Shown in pieces: positions 9,837-18,258 of a stretch of DNA of 64,000 nucleotides. A program made the position numbers and the translations under genes. The DNA is taken from contig NZ_AJYK02000020.1 of the NCBI RefSeq assembly GCF_000286955.2, forward strand, positions 1-64,000, in the 5' to 3' direction. The notes under the pieces were generated by a model. It was given only the letters and a program-made list of their open reading frames with translations. It was not told the DNA's origin and searched no databases. Positions within the stretch are counted from its first letter, which is position 1. Each line of letters starts with the position of its first letter. The DNA comes from Vibrio rumoiensis 1S-45 (GTDB lineage: Bacteria; Pseudomonadota; Gammaproteobacteria; Enterobacterales; Vibrionaceae).

Positions 9837-10643
9837 TTATAGCGGGTAATGACTAACGCTTTGGCAATCAGACAGTGCAACATCAAAGTAAAAATGATAG
9901 CCGTCTAAATGAACATATAACTGAGTAGTCCCTTCTAACGCTTCTGTTGTTCCTTGCTTCATCACCGCTTGCTTTGGTGCTTCCATTTGGAAAATAGCGC
10001 TAACATAATCACTTCGTATGTCTAAAGGCACGGTGTACATCATCCCTTCGTATTTAATTTGCGTCGACACTAAGCCTGGTTTTAAGGTGGCATAATAGAC
10101 ATCGACTTTTAACTCACAACCACCACCGTGATGCCATATTTGCTCAGTCACCACATGATGCAAGCGAACATTACGCACCAAACGTAAGAACGGGGTTCGT
10201 GCAATCCCGATAGAGGTCGCTTCTTTTGTCTTACTAGGTTTTCCTAAATGACAAATCGTCGATTCATCCTCAATTAAAAAATCTTCATCTGGTTCTAAAA
10301 GTAATATCTCTATTCTATTTTTACCTAAATTCAAATATTCCTTAATATCTTTTTGATAACGATATTGGGAACCATCACAATCAAAAACCGCCCCCCCACC
10401 AACACGTACTTCGGCGTAATGGTTAATACCTTCAATAACCAGATCAATAGCGGCAAGTTCAAGCATGGCATCATCGACTTCAATATCGTGCATCAAATGC
10501 CATTCTTGCTCGGCAATATATTGCTCCGATAAATGATCGGGCAATACCGAACTAATCTTAGCCGGAAAAGCAATGTCATTTTGTGGGATAGATAAATCCG
10601 TAAGAGGAGATATTTGCCATAAGCCATCAAGAGGAAAGTGCAT
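9837..10643 (-). CDS. GH2-like sugar-binding/jelly-roll protein lacking a catalytic barrel
   Basis: The first half of the 268-residue protein reads like the N-terminal galactose-binding-like domain of family 2 glycosidases (beta-mannosidase type): LDGLWQISPLTD at the start, EQEWHLMHDIEV, then the turn INHYAEVRVGG (about 74-84) and a strand with KNRIEILLLEP (about 107-117). The remainder (about 150-268) is beta-rich and could be a second immunoglobulin-like or jelly-roll domain. No TIM barrel and no catalytic acid motif can be present at this length. No signal peptide is visible. The assignment is by pattern only; a binding or regulatory role is inference. Confidence 0.6.
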   Translation of the reverse strand: MHFPLDGLWQISPLTDLSIPQNDIAFPAKISSVLPDHLSEQYIAEQEWHLMHDIEVDDAMLELAAIDLVIEGINHYAEVRVGGGAVFDCDGSQYRYQKDIKEYLNLGKNRIEILLLEPDEDFLIEDESTICHLGKPSKTKEATSIGIARTPFLRLVRNVRLHHVVTEQIWHHGGGCELKVDVYYATLKPGLVSTQIKYEGMMYTVPLDIRSDYVSAIFQMEAPKQAVMKQGTTEALEGTTQLYVHLDGYHFYFDVALSDCQSVSHYPL

Positions 10644-10730
10644 AAATGTCCGTAAAATACTCGTACTAGTCAGAAACCTCTAAGATAGCCAAGGCTGAAG
10701 TGCGGATTAAGGTAAAAATCACATATAAAA

Positions 10731-10757
10731 ATACCAGCCGTTATGCTGGTATCTTTT
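10731..10757 (-). terminator. Terminator of rraB
   Basis: ATACCAGC / GCTGGTAT (10731-10738 and 10745-10752) form a perfect eight-bp stem with a six-base loop. On the minus strand, the direction of rraB, a U-run follows; a short T-run follows on the plus strand too. Confidence 0.8.
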
Positions 10758-10775
10758 ATTGCTCAATAAAATGAC

Positions 10776-11210
10776 TTATTCGTTTTCGTAATCGTCATTT
10801 TCTTCATCATAAATGGCATCTTCACCTTCATAGAAAGTGCCCCAGCCATCATAAATAATGTCGTATTTTTCCGCTAAGTTAACCAGTTTTTCAACTTGCT
10901 CGTCGATTAAAATTGGATCAAGTGCTGATTGCATAATCGCATCGCAACACAATACTTTGTCACCGTCTTCATCTTCCGTTTCTTCGGCTTCTAATACCTC
11001 AAAGCCCATTTTGAAAGCTTCAACAACGGCTTTTTCTAGTGTTTCGAAATCTTCTGCGAAAAGGTGGTGCTCGATATCATATAACGCTTCTGGATCACTG
11101 CCATCTTCGATCAATGCTGCGATGATGTCGCGAGTTTCTTCTTTTTGAAATTCAATCAGCTCTTCAACTGATAAGTAATCGTCTTGCATAGATTGATCAT
11201 TGTTAGACAT
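10776..11210 (-). CDS. rraB: Ribonuclease E inhibitor RraB
   Basis: Small acidic protein that binds RNase E and alters degradosome activity. The 144 residues are strongly acidic and show the family segments [19 protein letters not shown], a central [18 protein letters not shown], and a C-terminal [10 protein letters not shown] followed by an acidic tail. Length matches the family. A GGAG lies ten bases upstream of the ATG. It diverges from argF across a 288-base gap that holds the argF control region and, near rraB, no clear motif. Confidence 0.93.
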   Translation of the reverse strand: MSNNDQSMQDDYLSVEELIEFQKEETRDIIAALIEDGSDPEALYDIEHHLFAEDFETLEKAVVEAFKMGFEVLEAEETEDEDGDKVLCCDAIMQSALDPILIDEQVEKLVNLAEKYDIIYDGWGTFYEGEDAIYDEENDDYENE

Positions 11211-11404
11211 AATCAGTGCTCCAATGTGGGCTAAATTTTAGAAGGCGTATTTTGCCATGAAATCACAGTCTAAGTAAGAGCAAATCAGCCAGCTGATAAT
11301 AAAAATAGACTAAGTACCGCAACACCGCATCAATTTCAGTTGATCTTAGTGATTTCACTTTAATTTAAAGCTCATAGCCTCATAATAAGAACTTAAAACC
11401 CATG

Positions 11405-11434
11405 TTGCATATCACGCACTAAAAAGTAGATAAA
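11405..11434 (+). promoter_or_regulatory. argF: Candidate argF promoter
   Basis: TTGCAT (11405-11410) and GATAAA (11429-11434), 18 bases apart, are a plausible sigma70 pair. The -10 is covered by the first ARG-box-like site, which would fit repression by ArgR. Motif quality is moderate. Confidence 0.4.
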
Positions 11435-11461
11435 AATTCACTTTATTGGCATTTTTATGTA
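11427..11461 (+). promoter_or_regulatory. Tandem ARG-box-like operators upstream of argF
   Basis: The first site, TAGAT-AAAA-ATTCA (11427-11440), has a perfect right half-site of the ARG box TGAAT-WWWW-ATTCA and 3 of 5 in the left. The second, GGCAT-TTTT-ATGTA (11448-11461), matches 6 of 10 fixed positions. Their centres are exactly 21 bases apart, the normal spacing of paired ARG boxes for hexameric ArgR. Position just upstream of an arginine-biosynthesis gene supports the call. Confidence 0.55.
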
Positions 11462-11498
11462 TAACTGTTTTTTAAGTTTGTATAACAAGGATACCACT

Positions 11499-12503
11499 AT
11501 GGCTTTCAATCTCCGTAATCGTAATTTTCTCAAGTTGCTTGATTTCACCCCGAAAGAAATTCAATTTCTATTGGAGTTATCCAACGATTTGAAGAAAGCC
11601 AAATATGCGGGTAGTGAAAAAAAGACCTTAGTCGGTAAGAACATTGCACTTATCTTTGAAAAGTCATCGACACGTACTCGTTGTGCATTCGAAGTCGCAG
11701 CTTTTGATCAAGGCGCGCAAGTTTCATATCTTGGCCCTTCTGGCTCTCAAATAGGCCATAAAGAATCCATGAAAGATACTGCCCGCGTTTTAGGGCGTAT
11801 GTATGATGGCATTGAATATCGTGGCTATGGACAAGCGATTGTAGAAGAGCTCGGTGAGCATGCTGGTGTTCCTGTTTGGAATGGTTTAACCGACGAATTT
11901 CACCCAACTCAAATTCTTGCTGATTTCTTAACCATGCAAGAATACAGCCGTGGTAAACAATTGCATGAAATCACTTTCGCCTACCTTGGAGATGCTCGCA
12001 ACAATATGGGGAACTCCTTAATGGTTGGCGCAGCAAAAATGGGCATGGACATTCGCTTAGTGGCTCCTAAGGCGTTCTGGCCAGAAGACGCATTAGTGGC
12101 TCAATGCCAAGAGATCGCTCAGCAAACGGGTGCCAATATAACGTTAACCGAAGATGTGAACGCTGGGGTTAAAGGTTGCGATTTCTTATATACCGATGTG
12201 TGGGTTTCGATGGGTGAAGCCGCCGAAGCTTGGGATGAGCGCGTTGCCTTGATGACACCTTACCAAATCAACATGAATGTGATTAAAGCGACCGAGAATT
12301 CACAAGTGAAATTTATGCACTGTTTGCCTGCATTCCACAATGATGAAACCACCGTAGGTAAAGAAGTAGCAGAAAAATATGGCATGAAAGGTTTAGAAGT
12401 GACAGACGATGTTTTTGAATCGGATTACTCGATTGTATTTGATCAAGCAGAAAACCGTATGCACACCATTAAAGCAGTTATGGTTGCGACGCTTGGCCAT
12501 TAA
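11499..12503 (+). CDS. argF: Ornithine carbamoyltransferase
   Basis: Makes citrulline from ornithine and carbamoyl phosphate in arginine biosynthesis. The 334-residue protein, from the ATG at 11499 with AAGGA upstream, begins [16 protein letters not shown] as family members do; an in-frame ATG at 11457 falls in the operator region and is rejected. Carbamoyl phosphate residues are visible in STRT (57-60) and HPTQ (135-138), ornithine-site residues in DVWVSMG (233-239), and HCLP at 274-277. No terminator is seen before the pyr leader, so some read-through is possible. Confidence 0.96.
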   Translation: MAFNLRNRNFLKLLDFTPKEIQFLLELSNDLKKAKYAGSEKKTLVGKNIALIFEKSSTRTRCAFEVAAFDQGAQVSYLGPSGSQIGHKESMKDTARVLGRMYDGIEYRGYGQAIVEELGEHAGVPVWNGLTDEFHPTQILADFLTMQEYSRGKQLHEITFAYLGDARNNMGNSLMVGAAKMGMDIRLVAPKAFWPEDALVAQCQEIAQQTGANITLTEDVNAGVKGCDFLYTDVWVSMGEAAEAWDERVALMTPYQINMNVIKATENSQVKFMHCLPAFHNDETTVGKEVAEKYGMKGLEVTDDVFESDYSIVFDQAENRMHTIKAVMVATLGH

Positions 12504-12513
12504 TTGATTTGCA

Positions 12514-12570
12514 TATAATCTAGGTGAGAACAACGCAATCGCTTGCGCTCGTAATAATTGGGAGTATAAT
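12514..12570 (+). promoter_or_regulatory. Two candidate -10 elements for the pyrBI operon
   Basis: Perfect TATAAT hexamers occur at 12514-12519 and 12565-12570. The first has a -35-like TTGGCC (12493-12498) inside the argF end at a short 15-base spacing; the second has a weak TTGCGC (12543-12548) at 16 bases. The second would give a short leader ending in the pyrL-like peptide. An eight-bp inverted repeat ATAATTGG / CCAATTAT (12554-12561, 12576-12583) lies around the second. Confidence 0.45.
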
Positions 12571-12598
12571 TTTCGCCAATTATCGAAAGGAGTGAGTA

Positions 12599-12679
12599 AT
12601 GCGACAGTTGAGTCAAAACACCAAATTTTGCGTCAAGCAAATAGGCTTGTTTGATTCTGTTATTGCTTCCATTCCGTAA
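12599..12679 (+). CDS. pyrL: pyrBI leader peptide (PyrL-like)
   Basis: An unusually strong ribosome site AAAGGAG (12586-12592) precedes a 26-codon frame, ATG at 12599 to TAA at 12679, encoding MRQLSQNTKFCV and onward to SIPstop. The stop codon is only six bases before the attenuator stem, so a ribosome that keeps up with RNA polymerase would cover the stem and prevent termination, as in enteric pyrBI attenuation. The peptide sequence itself need not be conserved. Confidence 0.72.
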   Translation: MRQLSQNTKFCVKQIGLFDSVIASIP

Positions 12680-12685
12680 CGATTT

Positions 12686-12712
12686 AGCCTCCTTTTTTAG
12701 GGAGGCTTTTTT
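12686..12712 (+). terminator. Attenuator of the pyrBI operon
   Basis: AGCCTCC (12686-12692) pairs with GGAGGCT (12701-12707) across an eight-base U-rich loop and is followed by six T residues. It lies between the leader peptide and pyrB, 65 bases before the pyrB start, as expected for UTP-sensitive attenuation. Confidence 0.85.
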
Positions 12713-12777
12713 GTACCTGTCCGTAATGAAATTGGCAGGTATTCATTGTCTTGTGTATGCGTAAATAAGGACAAATC

Positions 12778-13707
12778 ATGGCGAACTCGCTCTATCAAAA
12801 GCATATTATTTCCATCCCTGAACTGTCTCGTGAAGAGCTTGAATTAATCATTCACACTGCCGCTCAAATAAAAGCGGAACCACAACCTGAGTTAATCAAA
12901 GGCAAAGTTGTCGCCAGCTGTTTCTTTGAGCCTTCTACTCGTACTCGCCTTTCTTTTGAAACGGCTATCCAACGTATTGGTGGCAGCGTGATCGGCTTTG
13001 ATAACGCAGGCAATACATCTCACGCTAAAAAAGGGGAAACACTGGCCGATTCCATTCGTATTATTTCCTCTTATGTCGATGCGTTTGTTATGCGTCACCC
13101 ACAAGAAGGCGCAGCAAGACTTGCGTCTGAATTTTCAAACGATACGCCTATCATCAATGCAGGTGACGGTTCTAACCAACATCCAACGCAAACTTTGCTC
13201 GATTTATACAGCATCTATGAAACACAAGGCACATTGGACAATATCCGTATCGCTTTTGTGGGGGATTTAAAATACGGACGTACTGTTCATTCATTAACCC
13301 AAGCTCTGGCTAAGTTTAATAATGTTCGCTTCTACTTTGTCGCGCCAGAAGCACTCGCCATGCCGGATTATATTTGTGAAGAATTAGACGATGCGGGCAT
13401 TATCTACAGCCTGCATAGTGAAATAGAAGAAGTGATTCCAGAGCTAGATATCCTATACATGACACGCGTACAAAAAGAACGTTTTGATGAATCAGAATAC
13501 GCTCATATCAAATCAGCCTTCGTGCTAACGGCCGCGTCATTAAAAGAAGCCAAAGATAACTTAAAGGTTCTGCACCCTCTTCCGCGTGTTGATGAAATCA
13601 CGGTAGATGTCGATAAAACGCCATACGCCTATTATTTTGAGCAAGCAGAAAACGGTGTTTACGCGCGTACTGCATTGCTTGCTTTAGTTCTTAACCCTAC
13701 CCTGTAA
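12778..13707 (+). CDS. pyrB: Aspartate carbamoyltransferase catalytic subunit
   Basis: First committed enzyme of pyrimidine synthesis: carbamoyl phosphate plus aspartate to N-carbamoyl-aspartate. The 309 residues carry STRT (53-56), the SHAKKGE loop (81-87) that reaches into the neighbouring subunit's active site, HPTQ (135-138) and HPLPRVDEI near the C-terminus. An AAGGA lies eight bases upstream of the ATG. It is followed after 16 bases by pyrI, giving the enteric-type holoenzyme. Controlled by the upstream leader and attenuator. Confidence 0.97.
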   Translation: MANSLYQKHIISIPELSREELELIIHTAAQIKAEPQPELIKGKVVASCFFEPSTRTRLSFETAIQRIGGSVIGFDNAGNTSHAKKGETLADSIRIISSYVDAFVMRHPQEGAARLASEFSNDTPIINAGDGSNQHPTQTLLDLYSIYETQGTLDNIRIAFVGDLKYGRTVHSLTQALAKFNNVRFYFVAPEALAMPDYICEELDDAGIIYSLHSEIEEVIPELDILYMTRVQKERFDESEYAHIKSAFVLTAASLKEAKDNLKVLHPLPRVDEITVDVDKTPYAYYFEQAENGVYARTALLALVLNPTL

Positions 13708-13723
13708 TCACGGAGACCGAATC

Positions 13724-14185
13724 ATGTCTAAACAAAATCAATTGCAAGTTGAAGCAATTAAAAACGGTACCGTGATCGACCATATTCCTGCGCATGTCGG
13801 TGTAAAAGTGCTGAAGTTATTTAAGATGGATAACTCGAATGAGCGCGTCACCATTGGTCTCAACCTACCTTCTTCTGCTTTAGGAGCAAAAGATCTACTT
13901 AAAATTGAGAACACCTTTATTTCAGAAGAGCAAGCACAAAAACTAGCGTTGTACGCCCCTCATGCTACGGTTAACCAAATTGAAAACTATACAGTGGTTA
14001 AAAAGATCGCGTTAACCCTGCCAAAACAAGTGACCGATGTATTTAACTGTGCGAACAGCAATTGCATTACTCACAATGAACCGGTCGCAAGCAGCTTTAG
14101 TGTCGTCGAAAAGAAAGGTGACATTCGTTTAAAATGCAAATACTGTGAAAAGAGTTTCTCACGAGAAATCATGACTGAGAAATAA
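13724..14185 (+). CDS. pyrI: Aspartate carbamoyltransferase regulatory subunit
   Basis: Binds CTP and ATP to give allosteric control of PyrB. The 153-residue protein starts [23 protein letters not shown], with the nucleotide-binding domain first, and ends with a zinc domain whose four cysteines are visible as CANSNC and CKYC (about residues 109-141). A hairpin of TAACGCG / CGCGTTA (14183-14189, 14205-14211) follows directly but has no good U-run, so ridA may be co-transcribed. Confidence 0.97.
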   Translation: MSKQNQLQVEAIKNGTVIDHIPAHVGVKVLKLFKMDNSNERVTIGLNLPSSALGAKDLLKIENTFISEEQAQKLALYAPHATVNQIENYTVVKKIALTLPKQVTDVFNCANSNCITHNEPVASSFSVVEKKGDIRLKCKYCEKSFSREIMTEK

Positions 14186-14294
14186 CGCGACTGAAGGTTT
14201 ACAGCGCGTTAAAATTCGTTACTATCAATATCGGATGCAATATCAAGCGCAATAACATTCGAATATAACTTGAATAACCAATGGAATATTAATA

Positions 14295-14684
14295 ATGACT
14301 AAAGTTCTTCATACAGAATCTGCTCCTGCTGCAATTGGCCCATACGTTCAAGGTGTTGATCTTGGTAGCATGGTTATGACTTCAGGTCAGATCCCAGTTA
14401 ACCCAGTAACCGGTGAAGTACCTGCTGAAATTACAGCACAAGCACGTCAATCATTAGACAATGTGAAAGCGGTCGTTGAGTCTTCGGGGTTAACTGTTGG
14501 CGATATTGTTAAAATGACAGTTTTTGTAAAAGACCTGAATGACTTTGTTGCTGTGAATGAAGTCTACGGTGCATTCTTTGATGAGCATAATGTAGCAAAT
14601 TACCCAGCTCGTTCATGTGTTGAAGTGGCACGTCTGCCTAAAGATGTTGGTATTGAAATCGAAGCCATTGCAGTTCGTAAGTAA
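14295..14684 (+). CDS. ridA: RidA family reactive imine/enamine deaminase
   Basis: Hydrolyses reactive 2-aminoacrylate and related intermediates released by PLP enzymes, protecting cell metabolism. The 129 residues show the family signature: SAPAAIGPYVQGV near the start, MTSGQIPVNPVTGE, the catalytic-site region NYPARSCVEVARLPKDVGIEIEA at the end (given here only as the arginine in PARS, about 106, and the terminal EIEAIA). Placement after pyrBI is the classic enteric arrangement. Confidence 0.96.
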   Translation: MTKVLHTESAPAAIGPYVQGVDLGSMVMTSGQIPVNPVTGEVPAEITAQARQSLDNVKAVVESSGLTVGDIVKMTVFVKDLNDFVAVNEVYGAFFDEHNVANYPARSCVEVARLPKDVGIEIEAIAVRK

Positions 14685-14695
14685 TACCTTTCAAG

Positions 14696-14750
14696 TGATA
14701 TTCAAGTGGTGGGGAGATAACATTGTCTTTTAAAAGCCACTTGAGTATCA
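14696..14750 (+). terminator. Long inverted repeat after ridA
   Basis: TGATATTCAAGTGG (14696-14709) pairs with CCACTTGAGTATCA (14737-14750) over 14 bp with one G-U pair; the loop is 27 bases. Only a mixed T-rich stretch follows, so it is a weak terminator or an RNA-protecting stem. Related CAAGT sequence recurs near 14832. Confidence 0.5.
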
Positions 14751-14879
14751 AATTGTCTTCTCAACCTCACCTATTAAGTAACCTTCCTCGTATACTTAAA
14801 TCAAACAAGAGATAAATCACCGACCTCTTTAGTAAGCTGTATACTCAAGTAACTTGCGATGAAGTGTTAAGCCAGAAAT

Positions 14880-15362
14880 ATGAATACAAAATTAAACCTT
14901 TCAATGCTACTGATTGTGCTAAGTACCTTCTTCTCATTTTCAGCGTCGGCAAATTCAAGCATTCTTTTAACCTTAAGCGATGCCAATGGCTTTACGCGCA
15001 CCTTTACCAAGCAAGATCTCGAAGCTCTTCCTCAAGAAACCATTACCACAACCACGCCTTGGACCAAAGGCAGTAATACCTATGAAGGCCCAAAACTGAG
15101 TGCTGTCGTCAACCTTGCGCCTAAACCGTTCGATTCCTTCACCACTTATGCTCTCAACGACTATTCTTATACCATCACAAAAGAAGACTTGAAGCATTAT
15201 CAATTCATTTTGGCTATGAAAGAGAATGGCAAGGAAATGAATATTCGAAACAATGGTCCTTTGTGGATTTTAATCCCCTTCTCTGAACACCCTGGTATAA
15301 AAAGAGGGGACGAGATTTTAAATATGCTGGTTTGGCAACTCACAAGAATTGAGATTAATTAA
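14880..15362 (+). CDS. Periplasmic protein resembling the molybdopterin oxidoreductase (SUOX-like) fold
   Basis: A clear signal peptide ends after SFSASA (about residue 24). The mature part has FTKQDLEALPQ, YEGPKLSAVV, a YTITKEDL strand and LWILIPFSEHPG, a pattern I associate with small secreted relatives of the sulfite-oxidase catalytic fold. The whole 160-residue protein contains no cysteine, so the molybdenum-binding cysteine is absent and a redox role is unlikely. It stands alone; relatives often sit beside sensor or diguanylate cyclase genes, which are not present here. Function unknown. Confidence 0.65.
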   Translation: MNTKLNLSMLLIVLSTFFSFSASANSSILLTLSDANGFTRTFTKQDLEALPQETITTTTPWTKGSNTYEGPKLSAVVNLAPKPFDSFTTYALNDYSYTITKEDLKHYQFILAMKENGKEMNIRNNGPLWILIPFSEHPGIKRGDEILNMLVWQLTRIEIN

Positions 15363-15410
15363 CCTCAGGTTTTCATAACAAGAGCAACTCAAACCTGAGG
15401 TTAAATTGTA
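15359..15410. terminator. Bidirectional terminator between the periplasmic gene and the efflux operon
   Basis: A perfect 14-bp inverted repeat, TTAACCTCAGGTTT / AAACCTGAGGTTAA (15359-15372 and 15391-15404), with an 18-base loop lies between converging genes and overlaps the stop codon of the plus-strand gene. T-rich sequence follows on the plus strand. Confidence 0.75.
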
Positions 15411-15419
15411 TTTTAATCT

Positions 15420-16958
15420 TTAATGCCCGCCGGCAGCAGCGGCAGATGTTCCAGCGCCAGACTTAATAAAAGGCCCTTTAGTAAACCAAATAAAGATAAT
15501 CAAAATAAAGAATAACCAACCGAGCATATAGAAGTAATCGATAGTCGACATCATATACGACTGTGTAGTAATAATATGATCGACGGCTGCAAAATTAGCT
15601 TGAGTTTGCCCACCCATTTTTTGCAAATAATCGACCGATGCTGGTTCATAATTACTGACATGCTCTGTAAGCGTAGCATGATGAAAATCCGCACGACGAC
15701 TCCAAATCCAAGTGGTCAGCGATGACGCAAAACTGCCGCCCAACACGCGAAGAAACGTCGTTAAACCAGAACCTTCTGCAATATCATGTCCATGTAAATT
15801 AGACATAAATATAGTAGTCAATGGCATAAACATGAAAGCAATGCCTATTCCCATAAACAATTGCACTTCAGCAACCGATGCAAAATCGACAAAAGTGTTA
15901 AAGTTTGCGCGCAAGAAACACGACGTGCCAATAACCACAAATGAAATACTAGCCAAAATACGCAAATCAAATTTACCTGCATATTTACCAATAAATGGCG
16001 TTAGCAATAAAGGTAATATCCCCATTGGCGCAGACGCTAGCCCTGCCCAAATCGAAGTGTATCCCATATAAATTTGTAGCCACTGAGGCAAGATAATATT
16101 AATAGCAAAGAAGGCTGAATAGCTCAGCACTAAAGCAATCGTACCAAAAGCGTAATTGCGATCTTTGAATAAATATAAATTAACGATCGGATGCTTTTCG
16201 GTCAGTTCCCAAATCACAAATGAAATTAATGCGACTACTGAAATAGAAGTCATCACGATGATATTGGTGGACTCAAACCAATCCGCATCATTACCTAAAT
16301 CCAATACAACCTGTAGTAACCCAACCCCTAATACCAACAGTGCAATACCAATGTAATCAACCGGCACTTTGGCGGTTACATCCACTCGGCCTTTTAATTG
16401 CTGCCAAACCACAGTGCAACAAAAAATACCAATAGGAACATTAATAAAGAAAATCCATGGCCATGAATAATTATCAGTGATCCAACCACCGGTAATCGGT
16501 CCTACAATTGGCGCAACAACCGTAACCATTGAAATTAATGCTAATGCGGTACCACGTTTCACTGTGGGGAAAATGGCTAACAATAAAGTCTGACACATTG
16601 GAAACATCGGTCCTGCAAAAAAACCTTGCAGCGCACGAAATACAATCAGCTCCGGCATGCTAGTTGCAATACCACATAAAAAGGAAGCAAAGGTAAACAA
16701 AGCTACCGACAGAATGAATAATCTAAGCTGCCCAATTCGACGAGAAAACCACCCTGTCAACGGCAAGGCAATCGCATTACACACGGCAAACGATGTAATA
16801 ACCCAAGTACTTTGCTCGGAACTCACCCCTAAATTACCGGCAATCGTTGGTAAGGCAACGTTAGCAATCGTACTATCAAGCACTTGCATAAAGGTTGCAA
16901 GTGCCAATGCGATCGTCGCTAACACCATACTCGGTGGCGTATAAGTTTGATCGTTCAT
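15420..16958 (-). CDS. emrB: DHA2 family (EmrB-type) drug:proton antiporter
   Basis: Inner-membrane major facilitator expected to expel hydrophobic compounds in exchange for protons, through the EmrA adaptor and an outer-membrane channel. The 512 residues give about 14 hydrophobic segments. The DHA2 motif LDSTIANVALPTIAGNLG (about 27-44) and the VAPIVGPITGGWI motif (about 144-156) are clear. It follows emrA by ten bases. I use the emrB symbol for the family; the drug range cannot be read from sequence. Confidence 0.9.
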   Translation of the reverse strand: MNDQTYTPPSMVLATIALALATFMQVLDSTIANVALPTIAGNLGVSSEQSTWVITSFAVCNAIALPLTGWFSRRIGQLRLFILSVALFTFASFLCGIATSMPELIVFRALQGFFAGPMFPMCQTLLLAIFPTVKRGTALALISMVTVVAPIVGPITGGWITDNYSWPWIFFINVPIGIFCCTVVWQQLKGRVDVTAKVPVDYIGIALLVLGVGLLQVVLDLGNDADWFESTNIIVMTSISVVALISFVIWELTEKHPIVNLYLFKDRNYAFGTIALVLSYSAFFAINIILPQWLQIYMGYTSIWAGLASAPMGILPLLLTPFIGKYAGKFDLRILASISFVVIGTSCFLRANFNTFVDFASVAEVQLFMGIGIAFMFMPLTTIFMSNLHGHDIAEGSGLTTFLRVLGGSFASSLTTWIWSRRADFHHATLTEHVSNYEPASVDYLQKMGGQTQANFAAVDHIITTQSYMMSTIDYFYMLGWLFFILIIFIWFTKGPFIKSGAGTSAAAAGGH

Positions 16959-16968
16959 GAGAGCCTCG

Positions 16969-18153
16969 TTATTGAGCAGAAACCGTTATGCCGACATTTT
17001 CATGCAAAATTTTTGTCACGAGTTTATCTGCTTCCGCTAAGCTACTTTGATAAACATCAGTATCATAACGAGCTACTTTGGTTGATTCTTTTGCTAAAAC
17101 CTTGCCGCTTGTATCTTTAATATTCACATTAGCGAGCATCGACAAACCAATGCGCAGTGGATATTGATCTTGGTTTTGATCATCCAAACGGATCTTAACG
17201 GTTAAACGTTGAACGATCTTGATCCAGTTACCACTCGCATTTTGCGCGGGCAATAAAGAAAATGCACTACCGGTTCCTATACCTAAACTTTCAATGACAC
17301 CCTTATATTCAACATCTTCGCCGTATAAATCAGAAGTCAAAGTAACAGGCTGCCCAATACGCATGTCTTTCATTTGGCTTTCTTTGAAGTTTGCATCAAC
17401 CCACACTTGGTGAAGAGGCACAATCGCCATCAATTGGCTTCCCGGTTGCACTTGGCTACCTAATTGAACCGCACGCTTAGCAACATAGCCACTGACTGGC
17501 GATACAATTTTGGTGCGAAGATTATCCAAATAAGCTTGGCGTAAATTAGCAACGGCTGTTTTCACTTCAGGGTGAGTTTCTAATACCGTGTTATCGACTA
17601 AAGCAATCGTCATTTGCAAGGATTGCTCAGCCGCTTCTAGTTGGCTTTTAGCCGCTTCAAAAGTATCACGGTAATGAATCAAATCTTCTTTTGAAATCGC
17701 ACCTGTTTTCACTAAGTTTTTACGACGGTTGTAGTCATTCAACGCTTGACGGTATTCAACCTTACTGGTTTCTACTTTTGCTTTAAAATTATCCGCAGAT
17801 GCGTACATACTGCGAACTTCCCTGACTTTATTGGCAAGCTTAGCTTCTGCAACCTGCAAGGCAATCTGAGTGTTATTCGAATCAAGGGTCACTAATACTT
17901 GCCCCTTTTCAACATAATCCCCCTCATCTGGCACGACTTGACTAACGGTTCCTGAAATTTGCGGAGAAAGTGCCACCAAATTACCATTCACATAAGCATC
18001 ATCCGTTTCTTCGTAATACTTAGAATACATTTCGTAATAAGTAAAAACACCACCAGCAGCAATCACCAGTAAGACAAATAAAATGAAGAATGAAAGTTTG
18101 CGCTTACTTTTTGGTTTTACCGATGTTTCAATATTTTTTTCTGTATTTTCCAT
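16969..18153 (-). CDS. emrA: EmrA-type membrane fusion protein (HlyD family)
   Basis: Periplasmic adaptor linking the EmrB pump to an outer-membrane channel. The 394 residues have one N-terminal membrane helix (about 20-40), a lipoyl half-motif (GNLVALSPQISGTVSQV, about 57-73), a long alpha-helical hairpin (about 100-200), the second lipoyl half (VSPVSGYVAKRAV) and a beta-barrel region. Gene order marR-emrA-emrB is the classic one; a 105-base gap separates it from the regulator gene, without a visible terminator. Confidence 0.92.
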   Translation of the reverse strand: MENTEKNIETSVKPKSKRKLSFFILFVLLVIAAGGVFTYYEMYSKYYEETDDAYVNGNLVALSPQISGTVSQVVPDEGDYVEKGQVLVTLDSNNTQIALQVAEAKLANKVREVRSMYASADNFKAKVETSKVEYRQALNDYNRRKNLVKTGAISKEDLIHYRDTFEAAKSQLEAAEQSLQMTIALVDNTVLETHPEVKTAVANLRQAYLDNLRTKIVSPVSGYVAKRAVQLGSQVQPGSQLMAIVPLHQVWVDANFKESQMKDMRIGQPVTLTSDLYGEDVEYKGVIESLGIGTGSAFSLLPAQNASGNWIKIVQRLTVKIRLDDQNQDQYPLRIGLSMLANVNIKDTSGKVLAKESTKVARYDTDVYQSSLAEADKLVTKILHENVGITVSAQ

Positions 18154-18258
18154 GATTCAACCATTTGAACATTAAGATAGAAAGTCTATTTCCGTTATTG
18201 TTAAGCTGACAAAATTAAAACGACAGCCTATCAATAACAAAGGTGTATGGCAGTTTGA

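Noticed and set aside
12534-12547. CGCAA-TCGC-TTGCG hairpin after argF as an argF terminator
   Set aside because: Only five base pairs and no T-run follows.
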